Source of the DNA: Opitutia bacterium
GTDB lineage: Bacteria > Verrucomicrobiota > Verrucomicrobiia > Opitutales > Opitutaceae
Length of the DNA stretch: 11,348 nt
Direction of reading: 5' to 3'
Assembly: GCA_003157575.1 (NCBI GenBank)
Contig: PMKA01000213.1
Location: 1 to 11,348 of the forward strand
Position numbers and translations under genes: made by a program
Shown here: one piece after another, positions 1-9,280 of the stretch
Layout: every line of letters begins with the position of its first letter
Position numbering within the stretch: position 1 is the stretch's first letter
Notes under the pieces: generated by a model
What the model saw: only the letters and a program-made list of their open reading frames with translations
Databases searched by the model: none
What the model was told of the DNA's origin: nothing

Positions 1-1
1 C

Positions 2-1708
2 ATGGTCCAGACGATCGAGCAGCGGAACGCCGAACTTGAGGTGGCCAGGCGGAACGCCGAGGAGGCCCGCGAGAGCCTGCGCGAGGTCAACGAACAGCTG
101 GAGCAAAAGGTCGCGGCGCGCACGGCGGAACTGGAGCGCGCAGTGGTCGCCGCCAAGGAGGCCAACCAGGCGAAGAGCGCGTTCCTCGCGAAGATGAGCC
201 ATGAGCTCCGGACGCCGATGAACGCCATCATAGGCTACAGCGAGATGCTCATGGAGGATGCCAACGACGCAGGCGACAGCACGCGTGCCGACGACCTGCA
301 GAAGATCCTCAGCGCCGCCCGCCACCTGCTCGGTCTGATAAACGACGTGCTGGACCTGTCCAAGATCGAGGCCGGAAAGATGCAGCTCTACCTTGAGACA
401 TTTGACCTCCAAATCCTGGTTCACGAGGTCACGAGCACGATCGCCCCCCTCGTGGAAAAACGCAAGAACGAGCTGGTCATAAGCTGCGATCCGGCGATCA
501 GCACGATGTTCGGCGATTCCACCAAGATCCGGCAGACCCTGCTCAACCTGATGAGCAATGCGAGCAAGTTCACTGAGAACGGCCGCATCGAGTTGAAGAT
601 CGAGCGCGAGACGGTCGACAACCAGGTGTGGGTTTGCATGCACGTGATCGACACGGGCATCGGCATGGACGAGGAACAGAAGGCGCGCCTTTTCAAGCCG
701 TTCACCCAGGCCGATGCCTCCACCTCTAGCAAGTTCGGCGGCACGGGGCTGGGCCTGGCGATCTCGAAGCAATTCGCCCAGATGATGGGAGGCGACATCA
801 TCCTCAAGAGCGCCCCCGGCGCCGGCTCGACGTTCACGCTGCGGGTGCCGGCCCGCGTAAAGCCCGCGCGTTCGCCCTATGCCATCGTCGAAAAGGAACA
901 GAAGCCGGCTCCGGCGCCCGCCCCCAAGGGCCGCGTCCTGGTCATCGACGATGACGAGTCGGTGCATGGCGTCCTCACCAACATGCTCACCCGCGAAGGA
1001 TATTCGACGCGGATCGCCCGCAACGGCAAGGAGGGGCTGCGCCTCGCCGCCGAATACCATCCCGACATCGTCATCCTCGACATCCTCATGGCAGGCGCGG
1101 ACGGCTGGTCGCTGCTCTCCCAGCTGAAGGCGACGCCGGGCGTGCAGGACGTCCCCGTCATCCTGCTGACGATGCTCCAGAACAAGGAGATGGGCTTTGC
1201 CATCGGCGCCGCGGAATATCTGACAAAACCGATCGACGCGTCGAAGCTGCTTCCGGTCCTCGAGCGGCACCGCTCGCCCAAGCCGAGCAGCACCGTGCTG
1301 GTCGTGGAGGACGATCCGCCTTCGCGGGAACTCGTTGTCCGGATGCTGCAAAAGGAGGGCATCCACGTGCGCGAAGCCTCCAACGGTCGCGAGGCCATCG
1401 ATGTGCTCCAGAGCGGCGTGCTTCCCGACCTGATCATCCTCGACCTGATCATGGCCGAGATGGATGGATTCGATTTCCTCCGGCAGATCCGGCCGAACGC
1501 CGAGTGGTCGAAGATTCCCGTTGTGGTCGTCAGCTCCCTTGACCTCAACAGCGAGGCGCAGGATGTGCTCCGCGGGCAGGTTGAGCGCATCTTCCAAAAG
1601 GGCCGGTTCGCCCGAGAAGACTTGCTCCGGGAGGTCCGGGAAACCATAAATCAACACATGTTGAAACGGCAGAGCGGCTCCCAGTCCCCTGTGCCGCAAG
1701 CTCCCTAG
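2..1708 (+). CDS. Hybrid sensor histidine kinase with two C-terminal receiver domains (5'-partial)
   Basis: Autophosphorylating sensor kinase that should pass phosphate from its His to receiver Asp residues. The visible part (568 residues from the first Met) opens with a charged coiled coil (about 1-60). The DHp helix follows, with SHELRTP and phospho-acceptor H67. The ATPase domain shows an N box (about 180-192), DTGIG (217-221), an F box (FKPFTQAD, 231-238) and GGTGLGLA (246-253). Receiver 1 (about 311-420) has D316/D317, phospho-site D360 and K409. Receiver 2 (about 431-548) has E436/D437/D438, D481, S511/S512 and K533, the last not followed by the usual Pro. No sensor or membrane segment is visible. 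The coiled coil at the window edge implies that a sensory N-terminus lies outside, so the ATG at position 2 is probably not the true start. It heads an operon with the receiver 24 bp downstream. The domain calls are firm; the signal it senses is unknown. Confidence 0.93.
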   Translation: MVQTIEQRNAELEVARRNAEEARESLREVNEQLEQKVAARTAELERAVVAAKEANQAKSAFLAKMSHELRTPMNAIIGYSEMLMEDANDAGDSTRADDLQKILSAARHLLGLINDVLDLSKIEAGKMQLYLETFDLQILVHEVTSTIAPLVEKRKNELVISCDPAISTMFGDSTKIRQTLLNLMSNASKFTENGRIELKIERETVDNQVWVCMHVIDTGIGMDEEQKARLFKPFTQADASTSSKFGGTGLGLAISKQFAQMMGGDIILKSAPGAGSTFTLRVPARVKPARSPYAIVEKEQKPAPAPAPKGRVLVIDDDESVHGVLTNMLTREGYSTRIARNGKEGLRLAAEYHPDIVILDILMAGADGWSLLSQLKATPGVQDVPVILLTMLQNKEMGFAIGAAEYLTKPIDASKLLPVLERHRSPKPSSTVLVVEDDPPSRELVVRMLQKEGIHVREASNGREAIDVLQSGVLPDLIILDLIMAEMDGFDFLRQIRPNAEWSKIPVVVVSSLDLNSEAQDVLRGQVERIFQKGRFAREDLLREVRETINQHMLKRQSGSQSPVPQAP

Positions 1709-1732
1709 CCCCAAGTTCGGTCCGTTTGCATC

Positions 1733-2116
1733 ATGGCGAAACTCCTCATCGTCGAAGACAACGAAATGAACAGGGACATGCTCTCGCGGCGCCTGGAACG
1801 CCGGGGCTTTGTCACCATCATCGCCGTCGACGGCGCCGCCGGCGTGGCGATGGCGCGCGCAGAACGCCCTGATCTCATCCTGATGGACATGAGCCTGCCC
1901 GTCATCGACGGATGGGAGGCGAGCCGGCAGCTGAAGGCCGATCCGGCCACCGCCGTCATCCCCATCATCGCGCTGACTGCGCACGCGATGATGAGCGACC
2001 GCGACAAGGCCCTCCAGGCGGGCTGCAACGATTATGACACCAAACCGGTGGATCTGCCCCGGCTTCTCGGCAAGATCGACGCGCTGCTGAAAAATCCCCC
2101 GTCCGCCACCCCATGA
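1733..2116 (+). CDS. Stand-alone CheY/DivK-like response regulator
   Basis: Single-domain receiver of 127 residues, the normal size for the family, with no output domain. It likely acts as a diffusible phosphate carrier or an allosteric partner. All the expected residues are present: acidic pocket E8/D9, phospho-acceptor D52 in LMDMSLP, switch T82 in ALTA, and K104 in TKP. The VEDNEMNRDML start and the DGWEA turn resemble DivK-type receivers. It lies 24 bp after the hybrid kinase, and its stop codon overlaps the start of the cyclase gene (ATGA), so it is very likely co-transcribed and translationally coupled. No convincing Shine-Dalgarno sequence precedes the ATG. By position it is a candidate link between the kinase upstream and the cyclase protein downstream; that role is inferred. 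Confidence 0.92.
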   Translation: MAKLLIVEDNEMNRDMLSRRLERRGFVTIIAVDGAAGVAMARAERPDLILMDMSLPVIDGWEASRQLKADPATAVIPIIALTAHAMMSDRDKALQAGCNDYDTKPVDLPRLLGKIDALLKNPPSATP

Positions 2117-3750
2117 GCGAACCCTCCTCCGGGAGTGAACGAGCGTCGTCCTGCGCGCCGGGGACGATAAGCCCTTTTTTGCGCGCTTTGCAGGCCAACG
2201 ATCTCGAAACGCTCACCCAGCTCCGCCACGCGCTGCGGACTCCGCTCAACCAGATCATCGGCTACAGCGAAATGCTGATGGAGTCGATCGACGAGGGCGA
2301 CTCGGCCCGTCTCATGGCCGGCCTCAAGAAGATCCATACGGCCGGCGGCCAGCTCCTCGCCCTCTTCAACGATGCGCTGGCCCCGTGGAAGATCGAAACC
2401 GGCAAGATCGATCTGCTCGCGATGCGCCGGGACATGCTCGCGCCGCTCAACGCGATCGTCGGCAACAGCCTGCTCTGCCAGGAGGCCGCGGTGCAGCTCG
2501 GCAAACCCGAGCTCGTAAGCGACTTCAAACGCATCAACCAGGCGGCCTACAACCTGCACCGTCTGTTCGAAAGCGAGGATTTCGGGCACCGGATCGACCT
2601 CGGCAAACCGGGTGGCGCCTTGCCCTCCGTGCTCGGCGCCGCCAGCCAGCCGTTGAAAACCGCCGCCTCCGGCGGTCTTCCCGGCACGTCCGGCGCACAG
2701 ATGAGCGGCAGCCTGCTTGTGGTCGACGACGACGCGATGAACCGCGAGATGATGGCCCGGAGGCTGCAGCGCTCGGGATTCAGCGTCGCAACGGCCGAGG
2801 ACGGCCGCGTGGCGCTCGAACTCCTCAAACAACAAAGCTTCGACCTCGTTCTGCTCGACATCATCATGCCCGAGCTGGACGGCTTTCACACGCTCGAATT
2901 CATCAAGGCAGACCCCAAGATCCGCCACCTGCCGGTCATCATGCTCACCGCGCTCGACGACGTTGACAGCACCGTGCGATGCATCGAGGCCGGCGCGGAG
3001 GACTATGTGCCGAAGCCGTTCAATCCGGTGATCCTGCATGCGCGCATCAACGCTTCGCTTGAAAAGAAACGGCTGCGCGACCAGGAACAGGCCTATCTGG
3101 CCGAACTCCAGGCCGAGCGCGCCAATTCCGACCGCCTCCTGCTCAACGTTCTTCCAAAAGCGGTCGCCGACCGGCTCAAACAGGGGGAGCGCACCATTGT
3201 CGACAGCTTCCGCGATGCGACCGTTGTGTTCGCCGACATCGTCGGGTTCACCAGTTTCTCGGCCAACATGGCGCCGAGCCGCACTGTCCAGCTGCTCAAC
3301 GACCTGTTCTCCGGCTTCGACAAGCTCGCCGAGACCTATCAGCTGGAAAAGATCAAGACCATCGGCGATTCCTACATGGTCGTCGGCGGCATCCCCACCC
3401 CCGATCCCGAACACGCAGAGCGCTGCGCCTGGATGGCCCTGGACATGCTGGAGGTGCTGCAGCACTTCAACCGCCGCAATTCAATCGACCTGAGCCTCCG
3501 CGTCGGGCTCAACAGCGGTCCCGTCGTCGCCGGGATCATTGGAACGAAGAAGTTCTCCTACGACCTCTGGGGCGACACGGTCAACGTCGCCAGCCGCATG
3601 GAATCCCAGGGTCAGCCGGGCATGATCCAGGTCTCGGCGTCCACCCACGCCCTGCTCGCCGGCCGCTTTGTCTTCGAGGACCGCGGGACGATCGAGGTGA
3701 AGAACCGCGGCATGATGGCAACCTACCGGCTCATCCGGCGCATGGCCTGA
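2113..3750 (+). CDS. Receiver-regulated class III adenylate cyclase with tandem degenerate DHp domains
   Basis: Predicted to make cAMP from ATP under control of receiver phosphorylation. Residues about 32-100 form a kinase-type DHp hairpin with RHALRTPLN (H39) and a linker remnant KIETGKI, but no ATPase domain follows. Residues about 101-155 look like a second, more decayed copy (RRDMLAPLN), with R106 where His is expected. After a flexible linker comes a receiver (about 200-315) with D205-D207, phospho-site D249, T279 and K301. A signalling helix (about 315-355, with NVLPKAVADRL) leads into the cyclase domain (about 365-540). Metal ligands are D375 (FADIVGFT) and D419 (KTIGDSYM). K415 and D484 (YDLWG) are the adenine-selecting pair, and N491 and R495 are the transition-state residues. 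The protein is soluble, with no membrane segment. The ATG overlaps the preceding stop codon and has no obvious ribosome site, so translation is probably coupled. Domain and substrate calls are strong; the DHp role is inferred. Confidence 0.93.
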   Translation: MSEPSSGSERASSCAPGTISPFLRALQANDLETLTQLRHALRTPLNQIIGYSEMLMESIDEGDSARLMAGLKKIHTAGGQLLALFNDALAPWKIETGKIDLLAMRRDMLAPLNAIVGNSLLCQEAAVQLGKPELVSDFKRINQAAYNLHRLFESEDFGHRIDLGKPGGALPSVLGAASQPLKTAASGGLPGTSGAQMSGSLLVVDDDAMNREMMARRLQRSGFSVATAEDGRVALELLKQQSFDLVLLDIIMPELDGFHTLEFIKADPKIRHLPVIMLTALDDVDSTVRCIEAGAEDYVPKPFNPVILHARINASLEKKRLRDQEQAYLAELQAERANSDRLLLNVLPKAVADRLKQGERTIVDSFRDATVVFADIVGFTSFSANMAPSRTVQLLNDLFSGFDKLAETYQLEKIKTIGDSYMVVGGIPTPDPEHAERCAWMALDMLEVLQHFNRRNSIDLSLRVGLNSGPVVAGIIGTKKFSYDLWGDTVNVASRMESQGQPGMIQVSASTHALLAGRFVFEDRGTIEVKNRGMMATYRLIRRMA

Positions 3751-3778
3751 CGGCAGCCCGTCCCCGCCCGGCGCGTGC

Positions 3779-6043
<2,265 letters not shown>

Positions 6044-6052
6044 TTTGTCCAG

Positions 6053-6056
6053 CCTC
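6053..6056 (-). promoter_or_regulatory. Shine-Dalgarno sequence for glgB GTG start
   Basis: On the minus strand GAGG sits nine bases before the GTG at 6043-6041. This spacing favours that GTG over the in-frame GTG ten codons later (codon 11), which has no purine-rich site at a proper distance. Confidence 0.5.
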
Positions 6057-6109
6057 GGGTGACGGTCGAGTCCGCAAATCTCCGGGCTGCGGACGGCCGC
6101 CGCCCGCCC

Positions 6110-8545
6110 CTACTCCGTCATCCACAGGCCGCAGCCGAGCGCCGGAACGAACAACACCTCCTCGACGGGCCGGGCGGGTTCGCAGTCGCCCGCCCTGAAG
6201 AAACGCTCCTGGTCGGCCAGCTGCCGCCAGCCGGAACGGGCGCGGTCCCCCAGCGGGATCTCAACATCCTGGAGCGTCGGATTGACGGCAAAAAGCAGCT
6301 GCAGCCGGCCCTGGCTGCAGTCCGCATTGTAAAGCGTGACCGCCGCGCTCGAGTCCGCGGCGAACCAGAACCGGAAGAAGCCTTCGCCGGGCCGGGAAAA
6401 ATGCCGGAAAAGCCGCCCGCGCTCCCCGCGCCGGAAGGCGATCCACGCGGCGAAATAGGCGTGCGTGGCGGGAAACTGGTAAACCCTCCGGTAATCCAGG
6501 GCGTTCAGGTCGCCGCGCTGGTAGGTGTTCCGCACCCCCTGTTTCGAACGCAGGAAATCCTGCCCCGCGGCAAGCATCGGCATGCCGGTCGAGGTCATCA
6601 GGATCGCGCACATCAGGTGCGTGCGGCGGCAGTCGTCGAGCGTGGGCTGCCGCCCGTTGCAGCCGGCGTTCTCCGTGATCGCGTCGATCCATGTCCGGTC
6701 GTCGTGCGACTCGGTGTAATTGACCGTCTGCGCCGGCCACGCCGCGAAAGAGTCCGGCGACCCCTTCACAAAATACGCGTATTTCTCCGGCGTTCCGCGC
6801 CCCAGCACATATTCGTGGAGAAAGTCCCGGTATCCGTCGTTCCATGACGCGAAGCCCGTGGACATCAGGTCGCGCGCGATGTGGCCCCGGAAGCTCCAGG
6901 GTTCCGCGATCAACACCACATCCGGCTTCACCCGTTTCAGCGCCGCCTCGATCTCGCGCAACACCTCCACCCCGAGCAGCTCCGCCAGGTCGAACCGGAA
7001 TCCGTCGACCCCGTACGCCTCCACCAGGTGCGTGAGGCTGTCGACGATCAGCCGGCGCGCCATCGCGGCGCCCGCGCGCAGATCGTTGCCGCAGCCGCTC
7101 CAGTTCGTGAGGCTGCCCTCGCGGTCCTGTTCGAAATAGTAGAGCTTGTCGATCCGCCCGAGATGTCCCGGAAGGCCGACGTGATTGTAGACGACGTCGA
7201 GAAGCACCGCCAGGCCGCGCCGGTGGAACGCCGCCACGAGATCCTGGAACTCCCGGATCTGGGACGCCTGTTCCGGGGCAAGCGCATAGGCGCTCGCAGG
7301 CGCAAACCAGTTCACCGGCATGTATCCCCAATGGTATTCCTCGCGCGTCGCACTGTCGAATTCCTGCACCGGCTGGAGCTCGACCGCGTTGACGCCCAGC
7401 CGCGACAGATGGAACTCCGGACTTTCAACCCATTTCCTCAGGCCGGTGAAACCCAGGCGTTCGTCCGCCCGCAATTTGACGGGCGCAAGCGCGACGAGAT
7501 CGCGCACATGCGCCTCCGCGATCACCATGTCCTGCCAGGCGGGCGGGCGGAAGCTCCGCTCGGGCCGGGCGATCTTCGCGCGGTCGATGACGATCCCCGG
7601 ACCCTCGCGACTGACGGTCGCGAGCGCATAGGGATCGAGGATGCGCCGCTCCTTGTCGAAGAAACCGAACGCGTTCTTCGGACCGTCGACAGTGTACCAG
7701 TAATACCAGCCGTGCAGGTTGCCGTCCAGACGCGCCTCCCACGCCCCGTCGCTCCGCCGGTCCATGTCGTACGCCGCCGCTGCATCCAGCTGCTTCAGTT
7801 CGGCGCCCAGCAGCAGACGCACCCGGCCGGCGCGCGGCGCAAACAGACGAAAGGTGGTCTCGCCGCCCCCGATCGTCGCACCCATCGGAACGTGGCTCTT
7901 GAGCTGGAAGAAGAACCCGCCCGGACGCAACGGCGCCTGCCCGGCGCCGGCGTCGTCGCTCCACGTCACCGCCAGCGCCTCGGTCAGGTCGATGGGGGCC
8001 GCCGTGGTGAACCGGAAAAGATGCCTGCCGGTGCGCGCAGGATCGATCGCGAAATTGTAGTTGCCAAAGTCATCGCGGACCGCGTTGACCGCCTGCGCCG
8101 GAACGGCCAGCCACCGGTGTGCGCCGGTGACGAACTTGAAGCGTTGGGGCGGCTCGGAAAAGAAGCGTCCGGCGGGCGCCGCGAACAGCAGGACGCGCTC
8201 CCCGTCGAGCGATGCCGGCAGCAGCTGCCATTCCGGGTTGCCGACCGCCTGCTGCCAGCCGTTGAAGTCGCCCGCCAGATACACGCCCGTCGTGGCGGGA
8301 TCGACCTCGGGATGATGGGCGAGTTGGATGAAGAAAAAGATCTCGTGGAACGCGTTCACAAAGAACCCGCTCTCGCAGCCGAACGTGTGGTCCGGCACCC
8401 GCGCCAGCCTCGCGAAAGGCGGCCCGCCGGGGCCCAGGGACAGCGGCGGCATCGCAACGTCCGTCCAGTCGCGGGTCAGCTCAATGACACCGCTATCCGG
8501 CGCTTCCAGCCACGCCTGGGCGATCCGCTGTTCATGCACGCTCAT
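6110..8545 (-). CDS. GH13 alpha-glucan debranching enzyme (isoamylase/pullulanase type)
   Basis: Predicted to hydrolyse alpha-1,6 branches in glycogen or related glucans. Of its 811 residues, about 60-170 form an early-set/CBM48-like domain (GVYLAGDFNGW) and about 220-310 a second one (TFRLFAPRAGRVRL). The catalytic barrel follows (about 340-680), then a beta domain. GH13 region I is DVVYNH (450-455). The nucleophile is D519 (DGFRFDLAELLG), the acid/base E548 (LIAEPW) and the transition-state Asp D615 (ESHDD). SGCGND (483-488) is typical of debranching enzymes. The YNWGYDP signature of type I pullulanases is replaced by YHWGYMP (404-410), and VNWFAP after it is isoamylase-like, so the exact subfamily is unsettled. 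There is no signal peptide, so it should act on intracellular glucan. The ATG is the first possible start, because an in-frame TGA lies six codons upstream; no clear Shine-Dalgarno sequence is visible. It leads the operon with glgB. Confidence 0.9.
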   Translation of the reverse strand: MSVHEQRIAQAWLEAPDSGVIELTRDWTDVAMPPLSLGPGGPPFARLARVPDHTFGCESGFFVNAFHEIFFFIQLAHHPEVDPATTGVYLAGDFNGWQQAVGNPEWQLLPASLDGERVLLFAAPAGRFFSEPPQRFKFVTGAHRWLAVPAQAVNAVRDDFGNYNFAIDPARTGRHLFRFTTAAPIDLTEALAVTWSDDAGAGQAPLRPGGFFFQLKSHVPMGATIGGGETTFRLFAPRAGRVRLLLGAELKQLDAAAAYDMDRRSDGAWEARLDGNLHGWYYWYTVDGPKNAFGFFDKERRILDPYALATVSREGPGIVIDRAKIARPERSFRPPAWQDMVIAEAHVRDLVALAPVKLRADERLGFTGLRKWVESPEFHLSRLGVNAVELQPVQEFDSATREEYHWGYMPVNWFAPASAYALAPEQASQIREFQDLVAAFHRRGLAVLLDVVYNHVGLPGHLGRIDKLYYFEQDREGSLTNWSGCGNDLRAGAAMARRLIVDSLTHLVEAYGVDGFRFDLAELLGVEVLREIEAALKRVKPDVVLIAEPWSFRGHIARDLMSTGFASWNDGYRDFLHEYVLGRGTPEKYAYFVKGSPDSFAAWPAQTVNYTESHDDRTWIDAITENAGCNGRQPTLDDCRRTHLMCAILMTSTGMPMLAAGQDFLRSKQGVRNTYQRGDLNALDYRRVYQFPATHAYFAAWIAFRRGERGRLFRHFSRPGEGFFRFWFAADSSAAVTLYNADCSQGRLQLLFAVNPTLQDVEIPLGDRARSGWRQLADQERFFRAGDCEPARPVEEVLFVPALGCGLWMTE

Positions 8546-8640
8546 TCGAGGACCAGAACATCATCGAGACAGGCGCAGGACGCCAAGCTTGAAGTAGGCT
8601 GAATTGACTTGAAGGGACCTCCCCAACAGCGGTGTTATGC
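8546..8640. promoter_or_regulatory. Divergent intergenic control region with phased CTTGAAG repeat
   Basis: About 95 bases separate the debranching-enzyme gene (leftward) from the lipoprotein gene (rightward), so promoters for both should lie here. CTTGAAG occurs at 8588-8594 and again at 8608-8614, exactly 20 bases apart (two helical turns), which would place both copies on one DNA face. TTGACT (8604-8609) resembles a -35 box, but no good -10 box sits at normal distance. The repeat is directly visible; its regulatory role is a guess. Confidence 0.4.
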
Positions 8641-9138
8641 ATGCAAAAGACGACTCCTTCCATGAATCTTCGCGCCTCATCCCTGTTTTCTGCCGCCGTG
8701 ATCGCCCTTCTGGCGGGGTGCGCCACAGCGCCGCCGCCTTCTTCAGCAACGGGTGGCCGCCCGGAAACCTCCCCGGCAAAGACCGCCATAGTCCGTCCTG
8801 AAACCGCCCTGAAGAAGGGAATGACCGCAGCGGAGGTGAAACGCATCATGGGGGAGCCGGTTGAGAAAAGGCCGATGAAGGCGCCGTCGGGCAAGGCGGA
8901 GGTCTGGGTTTATCACCGGTCGACCAATGGCCTCGTGAAGCAGGTCCAGGTTGGCTCGATTTCGACCCCGTTGACCACAAAATCGACTTCCGGAGCGATC
9001 GTTGTGCTGGGGTCGGTGAACGAACCCGTCTTCAAGCAGGCGACCGAGGTCCTCGATGAGACGATCAGTCTTCTGATGTTCGACGATATATATATTCAGA
9101 TCAGCCAGTCTTCCGAGGCCCACATGGTGTTCAATTGA
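8641..9138 (+). CDS. Outer-membrane-type lipoprotein with BamE/SmpA-like domain
   Basis: Small secreted lipoprotein, 165 residues from the ATG chosen here. The N-terminus has a positively charged segment, a hydrophobic core and the lipobox LLAGC, with lipidated C27. The next residues are Ala-Thr, with no Asp at +2, which by the enterobacterial Lol rule favours the outer membrane. A Pro/Ser/Thr-rich tether follows (about 28-52). Residues about 56-95 (LKKGMTAAEVKRIMGEP, then EVWVYHRS) match the SmpA/OmlA (BamE) fold pattern. The C-terminal 60 residues are not recognised. The start is uncertain: a GTG at 8632 and an ATG at 8662 are in frame, and 8662 gives the most compact signal peptide (MNLRASS onward). 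A GAAGGGA stretch (8611-8617) is too far from every candidate to decide. A true BamE role in beta-barrel assembly is not shown, since many unrelated lipoproteins carry this fold. Confidence 0.82.
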   Translation: MQKTTPSMNLRASSLFSAAVIALLAGCATAPPPSSATGGRPETSPAKTAIVRPETALKKGMTAAEVKRIMGEPVEKRPMKAPSGKAEVWVYHRSTNGLVKQVQVGSISTPLTTKSTSGAIVVLGSVNEPVFKQATEVLDETISLLMFDDIYIQISQSSEAHMVFN

Positions 9139-9246
9139 GGAGGCCGTAGGACTCGCGTTCCGACAACCTCCCGGGGGCCGCAGGTGACGGGACGGAACCT
9201 TCGATCTCGTCGGCCTTCATCCGGACGCAAACCGCAGTTTCAAGTC

Positions 9247-9269
9247 TTTCCGTTGCGGTCGCACGGAAA
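9247..9269 (+). terminator. Hairpin ahead of mnmA, terminator-like or attenuator-like
   Basis: TTTCCGT (9247-9253) pairs perfectly with ACGGAAA (9263-9269), and the inner GCG/CGC can extend the stem. It is followed by CCGGTTTTCCT, a short and broken T-run, so it is at best a weak intrinsic terminator of the lipoprotein transcript. The right arm can pair instead with TTTCC at 9275-9279, so a leader switch is an alternative reading. Confidence 0.4.
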
Positions 9270-9280
9270 CCGGTTTTCCT

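Noticed and set aside
2..4. ATG at position 2 as the real start of the hybrid kinase
   Set aside because: It falls in the middle of what looks like a coiled-coil linker at the window edge, and no upstream sequence is available to show a stop or ribosome site.
2032..3465. Long minus-strand open frame (477 codons) opposite the receiver-cyclase gene
   Set aside because: It lies codon-for-codon against a gene with intact receiver and cyclase motifs. Its product is rich in Ala, Glu, Val, His and Asp with no domain, the usual shadow of a GC-rich gene.
3751..3778. Bidirectional terminator between the cyclase gene and glgB
   Set aside because: No stem of useful length and no T-run on either strand in the 28-bp gap.
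6881..8602. Long plus-strand open frame (573 codons) opposite the debranching enzyme
   Set aside because: Arg/Pro/Ala-rich product with no recognisable motif, fully antisense to a GH13 gene with complete catalytic residues.
8604..8640. Sigma-70 promoter with TTGACT at 8604 for the lipoprotein gene
   Set aside because: No acceptable -10 box at 16-18 bases. The TTATGC at 8635 is about 25 bases away, so the promoter call is not supported.
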